Below are positions 1-8,427 of a DNA stretch of 64,000 nucleotides, one piece after another (position 1 is the first letter of the stretch; each line of letters starts with the position of its first letter). The notes under the pieces were generated by a model. It was not told the DNA's origin and made no database searches. It saw nothing but the letters and a program-made list of their open reading frames with translations. The position numbers and the translations under genes were made by a program. The stretch spans positions 310,001 through 374,000 of the forward strand of contig NZ_CP036170.1 of the NCBI RefSeq assembly GCF_004295125.1, read 5' to 3'. The DNA comes from [Clostridium] scindens ATCC 35704. GTDB lineage: Bacteria > Bacillota > Clostridia > Lachnospirales > Lachnospiraceae.

Positions 1-242
1 GTCCCTTCATGCACATAAGGCGCATACTCAAGCGTACTGCCTATCATGCCGACTATCTCAGAGGCCGAGATATCAACCTCGCTGGTGATTGAAGCCCTGA
101 GAAGGCCCTGATCTACCGGGCAGTTCTTTTTCGCCTCGGCCTCAACAACATAACACGCGGTTTTCATATTCCTTCCTACATCAGCAATGATTTCCAGCAT
201 TGCCGCATCCATGCTGGACTCAAATCCCGCATTATCAGACAT
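1..242 (-). CDS. HK97 gp10-family head-tail protein, partial (C-terminus outside window)
   Basis: This is the N-terminal 80 residues of a small tail-completion protein; the rest lies beyond position 1. The start ATG at 242 is preceded by AAGGAGGTGACCACGG. The visible protein has an N-terminal helix, the segment NCPVDQGLLRASI, then EYAPYVHEG. This arrangement (basic helix, PVDTG-like turn, YAxYVExG) is typical of HK97 gp10-family proteins, which join the tail tube to the head-completion complex. It overlaps the next upstream gene by 8 bases, as is usual in head-tail connector operons. The family call is from motif memory, not a search. Confidence 0.75.
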   Translation of the reverse strand, partial: MSDNAGFESSMDAAMLEIIADVGRNMKTACYVVEAEAKKNCPVDQGLLRASITSEVDISASEIVGMIGSTLEYAPYVHEG

Positions 243-549
243 CCGTGGTCACCTCCTTAAGAAGCAGGCTTGACAGCCTCCCGGAGTCGTTGCATGACAT
301 CACCATATATACAGCATCATCATTCTTAATCCGATATTTTCCTGCCTTTAGCCCCTTTCGATGCGTAAGCCCTGTATGTGTTGATACCTTGTATAACTCG
401 CTTGCATGCATTACGGTTTCATCAATTTTATATACCGCAACATCGACCTCTGAGACATATACCCATTCCGGCTTAAATCCGCCAGATGGACTTCTGACAC
501 GCTTTTCTTCCTGAATCGTGTATCTGCTCATATCCCGGTTTATTGACAT
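235..549 (-). CDS. phage head closure / head-tail adaptor-like protein
   Basis: This encodes 104 residues. The reading frame is open further upstream, but the start at 549 is chosen because AGGAGGAGATAAC precedes it and it begins just after the stop of the upstream connector gene (551). The protein is beta-rich with basic patches, as expected of a small head closure protein that sits below the connector ring. Position in the operon (capsid, connector, this gene, gp10-like) is the main argument for the role. No catalytic motif is visible and the family was not recognised from sequence alone. Confidence 0.6.
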   Translation of the reverse strand: MSINRDMSRYTIQEEKRVRSPSGGFKPEWVYVSEVDVAVYKIDETVMHASELYKVSTHTGLTHRKGLKAGKYRIKNDDAVYMVMSCNDSGRLSSLLLKEVTTDV

Positions 550-550
550 G

Positions 551-862
551 TTATCTCCTCCTGCGTAATCTCCTGTGCCGATATATGACACGCTTAACTG
601 ACGGTGGCAACTCATTGATATATGACACTGATACTCCGCTATTGCTCTCGCTTGCTATGCCCTCTGTTCCGTCTCGATTGAACCTGATAAGCGTCAGTTC
701 TTTCACTGCCAATTCACATGCCTCTGGCAACTCCTCGTCTTTTTCATAGTTGATAGCGTCCCGGATTTCCAGAACGCTATCATGTACCATATCATCAAGG
801 ATATATATCTTGTCACCCAAGCCAGGACGTTTTAGCAGGCTCTCTAATATTCTCTCTTCCAT
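551..862 (-). CDS. phage head-tail connector protein (gp6-like)
   Basis: This encodes 103 residues starting MEERILESLL, with AGGAGTTGATCGT before the ATG. It is mostly helical at the N-terminus, contains the DSVLEIRDAINYEKDEEL segment and ends in an arginine-rich tail. Small helical proteins directly downstream of the capsid gene are generally HK97 gp6-like connectors, which form the ring between portal and tail. The gene lies 11 bases after the capsid stop and 1 base before the next start, so it is co-transcribed and probably translationally coupled. Confidence 0.7.
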   Translation of the reverse strand: MEERILESLLKRPGLGDKIYILDDMVHDSVLEIRDAINYEKDEELPEACELAVKELTLIRFNRDGTEGIASESNSGVSVSYINELPPSVKRVIYRHRRLRRRR

Positions 863-873
863 ACGATCAACTC

Positions 874-1884
874 CTACAGTTTGTGCTTGAACTCCACAAT
901 CCTGATCTGCTTTGGCTCATATACAGGGTTCCAATTCTGCGCGTCAGAAAGTTCTGCTCTTGTAGGACCTTCCTTCTTGTTGCTTACCTTGGCGTTTGTG
1001 AACTGAATTCCGCGCGGATGAAGTATGTTCGTCCATCTGTTAATCAGGTAGTCAATACCGGAACCCTTCTTCTTGTCCCGATCTGTCTCGGTTGGCGCGA
1101 ATCCTACTGGATTTCCATTACCAAGCGCAATTGCGCCCTGACCGAAAAGGTATGTAGAGAATACCTGATTTGAGCCAGAGCCAGTTACAGGACATCCGTC
1201 ATCCACAATGACTCGTTTCCCCTGATATAATCCGAACGACACGTCATTCGATGGCTGTACGGTCTCAATAAGATTCTGCTTCTTAAGTGCCGCCTCCGTA
1301 GCACTATGCATTACAACACCCGTAAGTGCCGTCTTATTGTCTCCAAGCAACTGTTCTGCATCAATGAAAGCAGACCCGCTCCACTTAGCCGACGTTCCCG
1401 AACCGCCAGAAATGTCTAATATATTGCTTGCAAGTGGCGTTGTCGCCGAGGACGCTTCTGATGCTGTATAAGAGCCGAAAATTCCCTTTAGAATAGCAAC
1501 TAATTCCTTCTGCATATCACGCGCGCGGAACCCTGCCACCAGTGATGCAATCGCAAGCATCGGATCGCTTCCAGCAAGCGCGGCAGACAGATCAGTAGCA
1601 CTCCACATCTTTGCGCGCCTGATGATTACTGCAACGTCCTGCTCGGATTCAATTCCAGACGGCGTCAAATCCTTCCCCTCCACTACGGGCTCTGACTCAC
1701 CCGTCAAATCCTCGAAAAACGGCATATTCACTAGTGGAGAGGCCTGTGAAGCCAGTTCGTCAAATTTAGTATCATTAACAATAATTCCACAGTTATATAA
1801 TGCCGATTTCTCCATTGTCTTCTGGATTACGTACGGCGTAAATAACTGTGGTACAATTACATCTGATAATGTTGTTCCTGCCAT
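874..1884 (-). CDS. major capsid protein
   Basis: This 336-residue protein would form the icosahedral shell. It follows the scaffold gene and precedes the connectors, the standard position. It starts MAGTTLSDVIVPQLF, has a segment resembling a capsid N-arm and E-loop (the GESEPVVEGKDLTPSG region), and continues into mixed alpha/beta sequence. The start has AAAAAGGTGATAACAC upstream. The type of capsid with a separate GP20-like scaffold, as here, has no prohead-protease domain in the protein. Function is inferred from context and composition, and the exact family was not pinned down. Confidence 0.85.
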   Translation of the reverse strand: MAGTTLSDVIVPQLFTPYVIQKTMEKSALYNCGIIVNDTKFDELASQASPLVNMPFFEDLTGESEPVVEGKDLTPSGIESEQDVAVIIRRAKMWSATDLSAALAGSDPMLAIASLVAGFRARDMQKELVAILKGIFGSYTASEASSATTPLASNILDISGGSGTSAKWSGSAFIDAEQLLGDNKTALTGVVMHSATEAALKKQNLIETVQPSNDVSFGLYQGKRVIVDDGCPVTGSGSNQVFSTYLFGQGAIALGNGNPVGFAPTETDRDKKKGSGIDYLINRWTNILHPRGIQFTNAKVSNKKEGPTRAELSDAQNWNPVYEPKQIRIVEFKHKL

Positions 1885-1914
1885 GTGTTATCACCTTTTT
1901 AACCTTTCTCGTTC

Positions 1915-2523
1915 TTATAATGTTACTCCGGCTGCGGCTGCCATTTCCTGTGCCTGTGCGGGGTTTTCCTTAAGCATTTTTCCTTGCTCCGTCAGATTGA
2001 ATGTCTCTTTTGCGAATGGGTTAGTAGTCGCTGCACCTGTACCGCCCTGCGGATTGTAACTCTGATGCTTCTGTCCAGTAGGAAATAGCATAGGAATTGA
2101 TTCCTTATAGGATTTCACGATTTCATCTACCCCAACAGGCTTTCCGTCCTTGTCGAACGTGAACTTCTCTAGCCCACCATGCTTGTAAATCAGATAGTCA
2201 GCATCTGTGCATCCAGCATTTGAAATTACTTCCTTGAGCCTGTATAACTTCTGCATATCCTTATTCGCTTTCTGCAAGTTTTGAATTTCTGTCTTATATG
2301 TCTCAATCTTTCCTTGCAGTTCCTCATTTCCCTCAGTGCTTTCCTGCAAATCCTTGATGGTGTCATTTGCAGTATTAAGTTCCGTGACCTTTGCGTCATA
2401 CTCATTTTTTGATATAATGTGTTTCGGTGCCTCTTTGCTGATTTTTTCTAATGTCTTTTCCACATCCAACTTTCCATCTTCCCCGTATACCGCATTTCTT
2501 AAGATTTCCTTTAACCATTCCAT
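1915..2523 (-). CDS. phage minor structural protein GP20-type scaffold
   Basis: This 202-residue protein assists capsid assembly from inside the prohead. The start is placed at MEWLKEIL (2523) because GGAGGTGAAACAA lies directly in front; five further upstream codons are open but overlap this ribosome-binding site. Residues about 35 to 95 form a charged, heptad-like coiled coil, followed by a compact C-terminal region. The layout (short N-terminal segment, long coiled coil, gene directly before the capsid) fits the Phage_GP20 scaffold family. Confidence 0.85.
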   Translation of the reverse strand: MEWLKEILRNAVYGEDGKLDVEKTLEKISKEAPKHIISKNEYDAKVTELNTANDTIKDLQESTEGNEELQGKIETYKTEIQNLQKANKDMQKLYRLKEVISNAGCTDADYLIYKHGGLEKFTFDKDGKPVGVDEIVKSYKESIPMLFPTGQKHQSYNPQGGTGAATTNPFAKETFNLTEQGKMLKENPAQAQEMAAAAGVTL

Positions 2524-2623
2524 TTGTTTCACCTCCATAGATTTTTACCGGCTCTCCCGGCATTGGCTGTACCGTTGTTCTTTATACCCTGCAACATTAA
2601 AAAAGGGTAAAATAAAAGAACGC

Positions 2624-2776
2624 TTACGCGTCCTTCGTTTTTGCTGCTCTTTTTTGAATTACCCCGGCTTTTTTCAATTGCCTTGCCCTTGACTCGGAAA
2701 CCTCAATCTCTTCGCCTTGTCCTATGTTCCTGTGCTTTTCCACATCGTAATAAGACCTTATAACCTTTACAATCAA
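2624..2776 (-). CDS. small phage protein, 50 aa, TTG start
   Basis: A 50-codon reading frame starts at a TTG preceded by GGAGGTGATGGGG; an in-frame ATG two codons earlier (2782) overlaps the ribosome-binding site, so TTG is preferred. The product begins MIVKVIRSYYDVEKHR, contains GEEIEVSESRARQLKKAG and ends with a lysine-rich tail. Small proteins of this pattern, a short beta hairpin then a helix, are common between the minor head and scaffold genes of Firmicutes phages; their role is unknown to me. It lies in the gap between the lipoprotein terminator and the scaffold gene. Confidence 0.65.
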   Translation of the reverse strand: MIVKVIRSYYDVEKHRNIGQGEEIEVSESRARQLKKAGVIQKRAAKTKDA

Positions 2777-2793
2777 CCCCATCACCTCCAATC

Positions 2794-2825
2794 AAAAAGC
2801 CACTCGCAAAAGCAAGTGGCTTTTT
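2794..2825. terminator. bidirectional intrinsic terminator after the lipoprotein gene
   Basis: AAAAAGCCACT pairs with AGTGGCTTTTT around a short GCAAAAGC inner hairpin. There is a T run on both strands. It directly follows the stop of the leftward lipoprotein gene and would cut that transcript off from the scaffold gene downstream. Confidence 0.85.
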
Positions 2826-2827
2826 CT

Positions 2828-3319
2828 TTATTCTAATGACGCGTCACGCGAAATTATTATTCTTGTGTCTCCATTATCCATTGTAAAATATCCTATCGTC
2901 CATACCTTTCCATCACTTTTAATTATATATCTTCCGTCTTGCCCTGGGCCATATTTTCCTTCGGTGCTATCTTTGTCCAATTCTCCATATACATCTTCTA
3001 TATATTTCTTCGCATCATCCAAAGTTGCTTCTTCCGAATCATAATACACTGACGAAATCAAATCCATTTCAGATTCCGTATTTGAGAACTGGTAAGTAAC
3101 AGAATATTCTTTTCCATCAATTTTTCCCGGTTCACTTAAGACATAAGATATATTATCTTCCGTATCAAGTTCTTCCTTTTCTAAAATATCTGACTTTTTA
3201 TCAGTTATGCTTATTTTAGAATTATGTGGCAATTTTGTAACATCATCTTTTCCACCACATCCAACTATCATAACGCAACACATAACCGTAACAAATAAAA
3301 CACTTACAATCCTTTTCAT
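2828..3319 (-). CDS. prophage-encoded lipoprotein (moron)
   Basis: This 163-residue exported lipoprotein sits inside the structural-gene operon. The start at 3319 is supported by AGGGAGGATTTGAA. It has the lysines and hydrophobic stretch of a signal peptide (MKRIVSVLFVTVMCCVMIVGC) and a lipobox ending at Cys21, followed by a polar linker and a compact beta-rich domain containing YSVTYQFSN and DGKVWTIGYF. It has its own promoter-like sequence (3352-3380) and a strong terminator directly after it, the hallmark of an independently expressed moron. Membrane-anchored phage lipoproteins are known in superinfection exclusion; that role is an inference here. Confidence 0.8.
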   Translation of the reverse strand: MKRIVSVLFVTVMCCVMIVGCGGKDDVTKLPHNSKISITDKKSDILEKEELDTEDNISYVLSEPGKIDGKEYSVTYQFSNTESEMDLISSVYYDSEEATLDDAKKYIEDVYGELDKDSTEGKYGPGQDGRYIIKSDGKVWTIGYFTMDNGDTRIIISRDASLE

Positions 3320-3351
3320 TTCAAATCCTCCCTGAAATATATTATATCCAT

Positions 3352-3380
3352 ATATTACCACCTCGGGAGTCTGTCTACAA
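3352..3380 (-). promoter_or_regulatory. candidate promoter of the lipoprotein moron
   Basis: On the minus strand TTGTAG (3375-3380) and TAATAT (3352-3357) are separated by 17 bases. A second -10-like TATAAT lies at 3341-3346. The start codon follows at 3319. Confidence 0.45.
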
Positions 3381-3671
3381 GCGATTGTTAAGAGCATCCA
3401 TGAGATATTTCTTACGGTCACATAATATCTTGCAGGCCTCCGGGTTATTCGTTCTCCTTGCCTTGTCAATCAACTTCTGTATGCGCTTGATCTCGCTGTT
3501 AATGTAGCATACATGGTGCTTCGCCTTGCAGTGCGGGCAGAGATAATATACATCTATCAGTCCATCATCCTGCACATGCTCTATCATCATCTTCGCTGTC
3601 GGCTCAAATGCTTTTCCGCATGTACACTGTATCTTCAATTTCTTATTTGCTGTTACCTTTAACGATTTCAT
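3375..3671 (-). CDS. phage zinc-ribbon protein
   Basis: This 98-residue protein has two CxC/CxxC knuckles, CTCGKAF at about residues 17-23 and CPHC at about 45-48, which together would bind one zinc. The C-terminal half is a basic helical hairpin. GGAGGATTAT precedes the ATG. It lies 9 bases after the minor head gene, so it is part of the late operon. Zinc-ribbon proteins in this position are frequent in siphophages of Clostridia but have no assigned function that I know of. Confidence 0.7.
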   Translation of the reverse strand: MKSLKVTANKKLKIQCTCGKAFEPTAKMMIEHVQDDGLIDVYYLCPHCKAKHHVCYINSEIKRIQKLIDKARRTNNPEACKILCDRKKYLMDALNNRL

Positions 3672-3680
3672 ATAATCCTC

Positions 3681-4457
3681 CTATTCTACTTCCGGCAAAT
3701 ATGTGCACCTGCAGTTCGCATGAAGTGGAAGTATAGGCTCTTTTCCAAGCGGATATACCTTATCATGATATCTCATGCATGTCTTGCATGTCCGCTCATC
3801 CAATGCCGCCCATACCCTCACACTCTCTATGCCTCCATCCTTATATCCCATGAGTACCGCACTATTGAGGTAGTGCATCGTCTCTGTCCGTATAAGCCGA
3901 TGGCAGCTATTAAAACTGTTGCCAGTATAGTTATGCAGGCTTATCGCGATTTCGGTCGCTGTCTTTCCTTGCTGTAATCCAGCAAGGAGGATGTCATTAA
4001 GGCCGAACGCAAGTTGCTTCTGATTTTTCCAAATCCTGCCAGAGAAACTGTCACCTCTCCAGGGTTCATTCATCAACTTATCCATAAGTTCTCTATTTGG
4101 GACTGATATCCCACGGACTTCTAGGAACTCTGTTGTTGCCACATACACATCCTTGAACCCATCCTGCATATTTTCAGTGGCCTCGTTCTGCACTTCCTCG
4201 CCCAGACACTTGATAATGCTCTCGTATCTCTTGCATAGTTTTTCAAGGCGGTCGCGCTTATACATATCCGATAGCGATAGCGTGCCGTTCCGGCTGTACT
4301 TCTCGGCAATATAATAGAGTTCCTCCCTGATCTGTCGGCTTGCGTCAAGGTAGAACTCCAATATTCTGCGGTTCTTTTCTTCTATCGTGTTGTACATCTC
4401 CCAGGTGGTATTAGCAATACGCTGCTCCCAATACTCTGCGCTATTCTTCTTCTCCAT
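3681..4457 (-). CDS. minor head protein, SPP1 gp7 / Mu F family
   Basis: This 258-residue protein has a helical N-terminus and a C-terminal head-morphogenesis domain with RTETMHYLNSAVLMGY and the cysteine/histidine cluster DERTCKTCMRYHDKVY ... LPLHANCRCTY. That cluster is the signature of the SPP1 gp7-like family, which binds the portal and is carried in the capsid. It overlaps the portal gene by 17 bases, and GGAGGGTTAGCGG precedes its ATG. The portal-then-gp7 order matches SPP1-like phages. Confidence 0.9.
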   Translation of the reverse strand: MEKKNSAEYWEQRIANTTWEMYNTIEEKNRRILEFYLDASRQIREELYYIAEKYSRNGTLSLSDMYKRDRLEKLCKRYESIIKCLGEEVQNEATENMQDGFKDVYVATTEFLEVRGISVPNRELMDKLMNEPWRGDSFSGRIWKNQKQLAFGLNDILLAGLQQGKTATEIAISLHNYTGNSFNSCHRLIRTETMHYLNSAVLMGYKDGGIESVRVWAALDERTCKTCMRYHDKVYPLGKEPILPLHANCRCTYLPEVE

Positions 4458-5841
4458 CCGCTAACCCTCCATCGGCTTTGGGAACATTGTCCCATTGCGG
4501 CTCCCTTTCCTTCCTCTGCTTTTCAAGCCTTTCAAACTCTTTTGTGGGGTCATCTACCCAAGGGTGCCTGCGTACGATTGTCTCATCTGATATGATTCCC
4601 TTGCTCTTCTGCGCTATGTCTGAGAGTTCCGCATCATTCGTGACGCTCGTCCTTGTCCACGTCTGCTCAATATTATCTGCTGACAGATTGTGGAATCTAA
4701 GGATGGCACGCACAAGCCTGTTAAATGATATTCTGAATTCCGTCTCCATGAATCCGGTCTTAAGTTCGAGAAGCGAGTACAGGTATCCCAATGCCACGCC
4801 TGAACTGTTACCAAAATTCTGTGGGTCTGGATCAATCGCCATCCCTTGTTCAAAGATAGATTTACGGGTCATTGTCAGCAGTTTCTCCCTGGCCTCTACA
4901 GGTATCTCTATTGCCAGTGTGGATATTCCTGATCTGTCGTTTGGCCCTTCGCTTTCCACCTGGATTATCTTGGTATTATTGATTTCCCGTAGTATTTCAG
5001 TCGGACTGTCAGCCTCTCCACCGTAATTTGTGAGGACGAATATGATCTCCTGAATATCTTCCAGATCGTTCACGAATCCTGAATATATCTTGTCATAGGA
5101 GTCTATCAGTTCCTTGATGTCGTTGAGATCATTCGTGCCCTCATCGTTGTTGTTGAAGAATATGAATGGCACTTCCCCAAGCCCATGCTGATAGACGCTC
5201 TCATAAGACTCAGAATTAGCGGATACGTCAATCGTAAGATACTGGCGGTAAGGTTCCAGCGCGTCATATCCATTGCTATCAATCCTGCGCCTGAATGATT
5301 CTGCCTCTTCATCCGTCCAGAATTCGTAAATGTAATACTCGTCTCCTGTAGCGTCATCAATATCACGGTATGTGCGGAGTACTGCCTTAAGTTCCTTCTC
5401 CAACTCCTTGTTCCATATTGGCACTACCTCTCTTGAGTCCAGTACCGAATACTTAAATTCTCCGTTCTCTCCTTTCCAGTAATGCAGCCAGCCTACGGAT
5501 GTATTAGAGGCCTGCACGCATAATGCCTTGCACTTCTTCTGGAATGCATCACCCAAGGCTTTCTTAATGGTTTCATTTGCCTGGTCATTCCCCGCATCGA
5601 ATAGCACGGGGTCCGTAAATGCGTATGCCGCTTTCTGGTTGACTTGCAGTTTATAGAAGTTGCTCGGTATTCTATTGTCCGCGTTTCTTAGCGGGTCATC
5701 CTCTATCTTATCCTCGCACTTGATCGTCATGATATCATTTTTCTTTCTGTAATACCTGTTAGCAGTATCCGCTTCAACCACGAACTTTTCATGTCCAGGC
5801 ATATACGATCTTAGCATTTTCTTAGCAATTTCTAATTCCAT
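4441..5841 (-). CDS. portal protein, SPP1 gp6-like
   Basis: This 466-residue protein forms the dodecameric DNA gate at one capsid vertex. The N-terminal half has the portal-type sequence with KLQVNQKAAYAF and WLHYWKGENGEF; the middle carries VPFIFFNNND and a helix-rich clip/stem region; the C-terminus is acidic. It lies directly after the large terminase gene, the standard order, and its ATG has GGAGGAATT upstream. Length fits the SPP1 gp6-like group (about 450-500 residues). Confidence 0.92.
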   Translation of the reverse strand: MELEIAKKMLRSYMPGHEKFVVEADTANRYYRKKNDIMTIKCEDKIEDDPLRNADNRIPSNFYKLQVNQKAAYAFTDPVLFDAGNDQANETIKKALGDAFQKKCKALCVQASNTSVGWLHYWKGENGEFKYSVLDSREVVPIWNKELEKELKAVLRTYRDIDDATGDEYYIYEFWTDEEAESFRRRIDSNGYDALEPYRQYLTIDVSANSESYESVYQHGLGEVPFIFFNNNDEGTNDLNDIKELIDSYDKIYSGFVNDLEDIQEIIFVLTNYGGEADSPTEILREINNTKIIQVESEGPNDRSGISTLAIEIPVEAREKLLTMTRKSIFEQGMAIDPDPQNFGNSSGVALGYLYSLLELKTGFMETEFRISFNRLVRAILRFHNLSADNIEQTWTRTSVTNDAELSDIAQKSKGIISDETIVRRHPWVDDPTKEFERLEKQRKEREPQWDNVPKADGGLADGEEE

Positions 5842-5851
5842 AATTCCTCCA

Positions 5852-7261
5852 TTATCCCATAGACACGCCGCCAGAGTGTACCGTGTTCTCCGCTACTCCC
5901 GTTGTCGCGTCTGGTGCATCATCATGTGCATTGTTCCCTTCCCGCTGATACTTGTACATTGCCTTGTAGTAGTCAGGCCATCTGTCTTTCCAGTTCTTCG
6001 GGTAATATATGTGATTCATAACCCAGGTGCTGTTGGACAGTATTCTTGCGGTCTTGTTTTCGGACTGATGGAACCACTTGACCTTGGTCTTGTTGCTCTT
6101 ATACTCCTGCTTAAGTATGTTGATTACGGACCTTGCGAATCCGCGACCGCCGTTATTCGATTCAATCTTCGCCCTGTTCACGCCATATTCTAATAATGCC
6201 TTTGCTACCATCGGCTCCGTATCCTCCATTGGCTTCTGAGTATATATGACATCAAGCACATAGGCCTCCTTGTTATATACGCCATACGTAATACTGCACA
6301 GGTAATCGCTTCCCTCGTCTGCCGTATCCGTATAATTCCTGATGGAAGAAAATAGAGGCTTGCCTGTAGTATCCCGGGGAACGTCATCATAAGTCTTGAA
6401 GGACGTGTATAACTGACCCTTAAGATCAATAGGCTCCTGGTTATAGTTCGCGCTTGCTATGTCCTCTCCCATTGCGCTAATCTTGTCCATATAAGAAGCA
6501 TAAGAAAGGATTTCGGGGCACAGCATCGTATGGCTCTCCTTGTCTATAAGCGCCTTCATGGCAATATGGCGATATCTCTTGCCTTTCTCCTTGCACCATT
6601 CAAGAACTCTTCCAGCCAAATCCTCGCTGTGCCAGCGCGTCATTATTATGATGATCTTCCCGCCCTCTTCAAGCCTTGATAGCATCGTATCGGTGAACCA
6701 TGTCCAGTGTTCTTCCAGCACCCTGGCATTATAAGCCTCTTTTGCAGCCTTGATTAGATCGTCTATAATCATCAGATCACACCCGAATCCCGTAGCCGTT
6801 CCAGTGGGTGAAGTCGCAAGGTAATTGTTATATCCTCCATCAAGGCTCCACAGTTTCATTGCCGCATCACCATACTTAATGCGGACTCCTGGAAATACAT
6901 CAGAGAACACTGGCTTATACATATCTGCTTTCACAGCCTGTATGCTGTTCCTTACATTTTTCGAGAACATGGTCGAGAGTGTTTCGTTATATGATCCGGT
7001 CATAATCTTTTTCGTGGGATCATTCCCAAGAACCCACTCTACAAGATTGCCAGCCGTACGGCTCTTTCCATGCCGCGGAGGCTCATTGACAATGCATACT
7101 TCCTCGTCAGACTCAACAAATTCCTGCAACGAGTTGCATAACTGTACCAGGTATTCCCTATCGTCCCTGTAGAAGTCAGGTGCTTTCAACTGACAATAAA
7201 AAAAGAACTCGCGTCTTGCAAGTTCTGTCCTGGCACCCAGCCTGATTAGTTCCTTATCCAT
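5852..7261 (-). CDS. terminase large subunit
   Basis: This 469-residue packaging motor has an ATPase domain with a Walker A variant PPRHGKS at residues 61-67 and Walker B LMIIDD ending at about 168. A C-terminal RNase H-like nuclease domain follows, with acidic residues in YTDTADEGSD (about 312-320) and DDAPDATTG near the end. Its ATG overlaps the last codons of the small subunit gene. It packages DNA into the prohead through the portal. Confidence 0.95.
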   Translation of the reverse strand: MDKELIRLGARTELARREFFFYCQLKAPDFYRDDREYLVQLCNSLQEFVESDEEVCIVNEPPRHGKSRTAGNLVEWVLGNDPTKKIMTGSYNETLSTMFSKNVRNSIQAVKADMYKPVFSDVFPGVRIKYGDAAMKLWSLDGGYNNYLATSPTGTATGFGCDLMIIDDLIKAAKEAYNARVLEEHWTWFTDTMLSRLEEGGKIIIIMTRWHSEDLAGRVLEWCKEKGKRYRHIAMKALIDKESHTMLCPEILSYASYMDKISAMGEDIASANYNQEPIDLKGQLYTSFKTYDDVPRDTTGKPLFSSIRNYTDTADEGSDYLCSITYGVYNKEAYVLDVIYTQKPMEDTEPMVAKALLEYGVNRAKIESNNGGRGFARSVINILKQEYKSNKTKVKWFHQSENKTARILSNSTWVMNHIYYPKNWKDRWPDYYKAMYKYQREGNNAHDDAPDATTGVAENTVHSGGVSMG

Positions 7262-7730
7262 CCTTAATCAACTTCTTAAGTTCTTCTGTCGTAAGCCCGT
7301 TGTATGGATTATTGACATTCATGGCTCCTTCCACGCTATAGTCTCTCTTGTCCCTCCAATCGCTAGGCTTTCGATTCTTAAGCCAGAATATTTGTGCTGT
7401 CGTGTCCGGGGCCATCTGCTTCTTTACAATCTTCGTAACCATCAACTCCGGCTTGCCAGTATCTTCATTGAACACTCTTTCTCTCGTAACCTCGTCATAC
7501 TCGTATCCAAGAGCCTTTTTAAGCAGCGCATTCTCTACTTCCCGGTCTACTACTTCCTTGCCCTTTTTTAAGGCGTTAGAAAAGTCAGGGTACTGCTTCT
7601 TCCATGCGTATATGGTTTCTCGGCTTATGCCGATGTTTTTTGCTATCTGCTCATCCGTCAGTCCATCTCTGGCCCATCCTTCGATCTTAAGCAAGCCTTC
7701 CGGCTCTATCCATTCTTGATACTTAGCCAA
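7254..7730 (-). CDS. terminase small subunit
   Basis: This 158-residue DNA-recognition subunit has an N-terminal helix-turn-helix (LTDEQIAKNIGISRETIYAW at about residues 25-44), followed by a charged helical oligomerisation region. The C-terminus overlaps the large subunit gene by 8 bases. The chosen start is TTG, preceded by AGAGGTGATCCAGGG; no ATG lies nearby. The family (terminase_2/phBC6A51-like) recognises pac or cos DNA. Confidence 0.85.
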   Translation of the reverse strand: MAKYQEWIEPEGLLKIEGWARDGLTDEQIAKNIGISRETIYAWKKQYPDFSNALKKGKEVVDREVENALLKKALGYEYDEVTRERVFNEDTGKPELMVTKIVKKQMAPDTTAQIFWLKNRKPSDWRDKRDYSVEGAMNVNNPYNGLTTEELKKLIKDG

Positions 7731-7750
7731 CCCTGGATCACCTCTCTTCC

Positions 7751-8257
7751 CTATGCCTTCTTCTTAGCCTCCATGTAATCGGCTAACTCTATCTCATACA
7801 GTTTTTCATCGTAGTATCTTCCATCTGTCAGCCTTGTACGGTTTTTATACGTCCCTACTATCCGGCCTCCATACTTCCTGCATATCCTGTCATATGATTC
7901 TTCTATAGGATTTCCGATAATGACAGACCATTCCAGGCGGCGTATAGCATACCTGGAAAATATCTTGTCTAATGCCTCTCCCAAATCATAGCCAAACTCA
8001 AATGACGGCTTATCCTCAAAATTGATTATCCCCAGAGCATATGCATACTCGCTTGATCTATCTATCCGGTATTCAATCGATCCTATGACTTCTCCGTTTC
8101 TAACTGAAACATACTGATGGCGGGTCCATGTATCATGATTGATATTAACATCCTCATAGAAGTTTCCAGCATGATACCACTTATATCTATCATCCATCCA
8201 GGTTTCTCTTAATTTTTTTATCAATTCTTCCTGATAATTCAGTGCCCAATCTAACAT
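7751..8257 (-). CDS. GNAT-like acetyltransferase-fold phage protein
   Basis: This encodes 168 residues starting MLDWALNYQEELIK with AAGGAGAAAGAAT in front. The frame is open upstream through the tRNA gene, but that extension is not plausible coding sequence. The pattern YVSVRNGEVIGSIEY, then ALGIINF and RRLEWSVIIGNP, then YDRICRKYGGRIVG, resembles the beta2-beta4 core, the acetyl-CoA-binding region and the YEKxGF-like helix of GNAT enzymes. The substrate is unknown. Its place between tRNA and terminase, at the start of the late operon, is often used for accessory genes in phages. Confidence 0.65.
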   Translation of the reverse strand: MLDWALNYQEELIKKLRETWMDDRYKWYHAGNFYEDVNINHDTWTRHQYVSVRNGEVIGSIEYRIDRSSEYAYALGIINFEDKPSFEFGYDLGEALDKIFSRYAIRRLEWSVIIGNPIEESYDRICRKYGGRIVGTYKNRTRLTDGRYYDEKLYEIELADYMEAKKKA

Positions 8258-8354
8258 ATTCTTTCTCCTTATTGTTTGCGGTTTTTTATTTATCTTATAA
8301 GGAGGTTTGTCGGATGGATTCACATGTTGTGAAGAAACCGCAAAAACTCCACAA

Positions 8355-8427
8355 TCGGGATGCCTGGACTCGAACCAGGGGCTTGCTGCATATAAGGCAG
8401 TCGCTCTACCATCTGCGCTACATCCCG
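8355..8427 (-). tRNA. tRNA-Ile(UAU), phage-encoded
   Basis: The minus strand folds as a 73-base cloverleaf without CCA. The acceptor CGGGATG/CATCCCG is perfect, the T arm CCTGG-TTCGAGT-CCAGG is perfect, and the anticodon loop CTTATAT gives anticodon UAU, which reads the AUA codon. The D stem has one G-A mismatch and the anticodon stem one A-C mismatch at its base. It lies inside the late operon leader, so it would be made with the late transcript. Confidence 0.8.
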
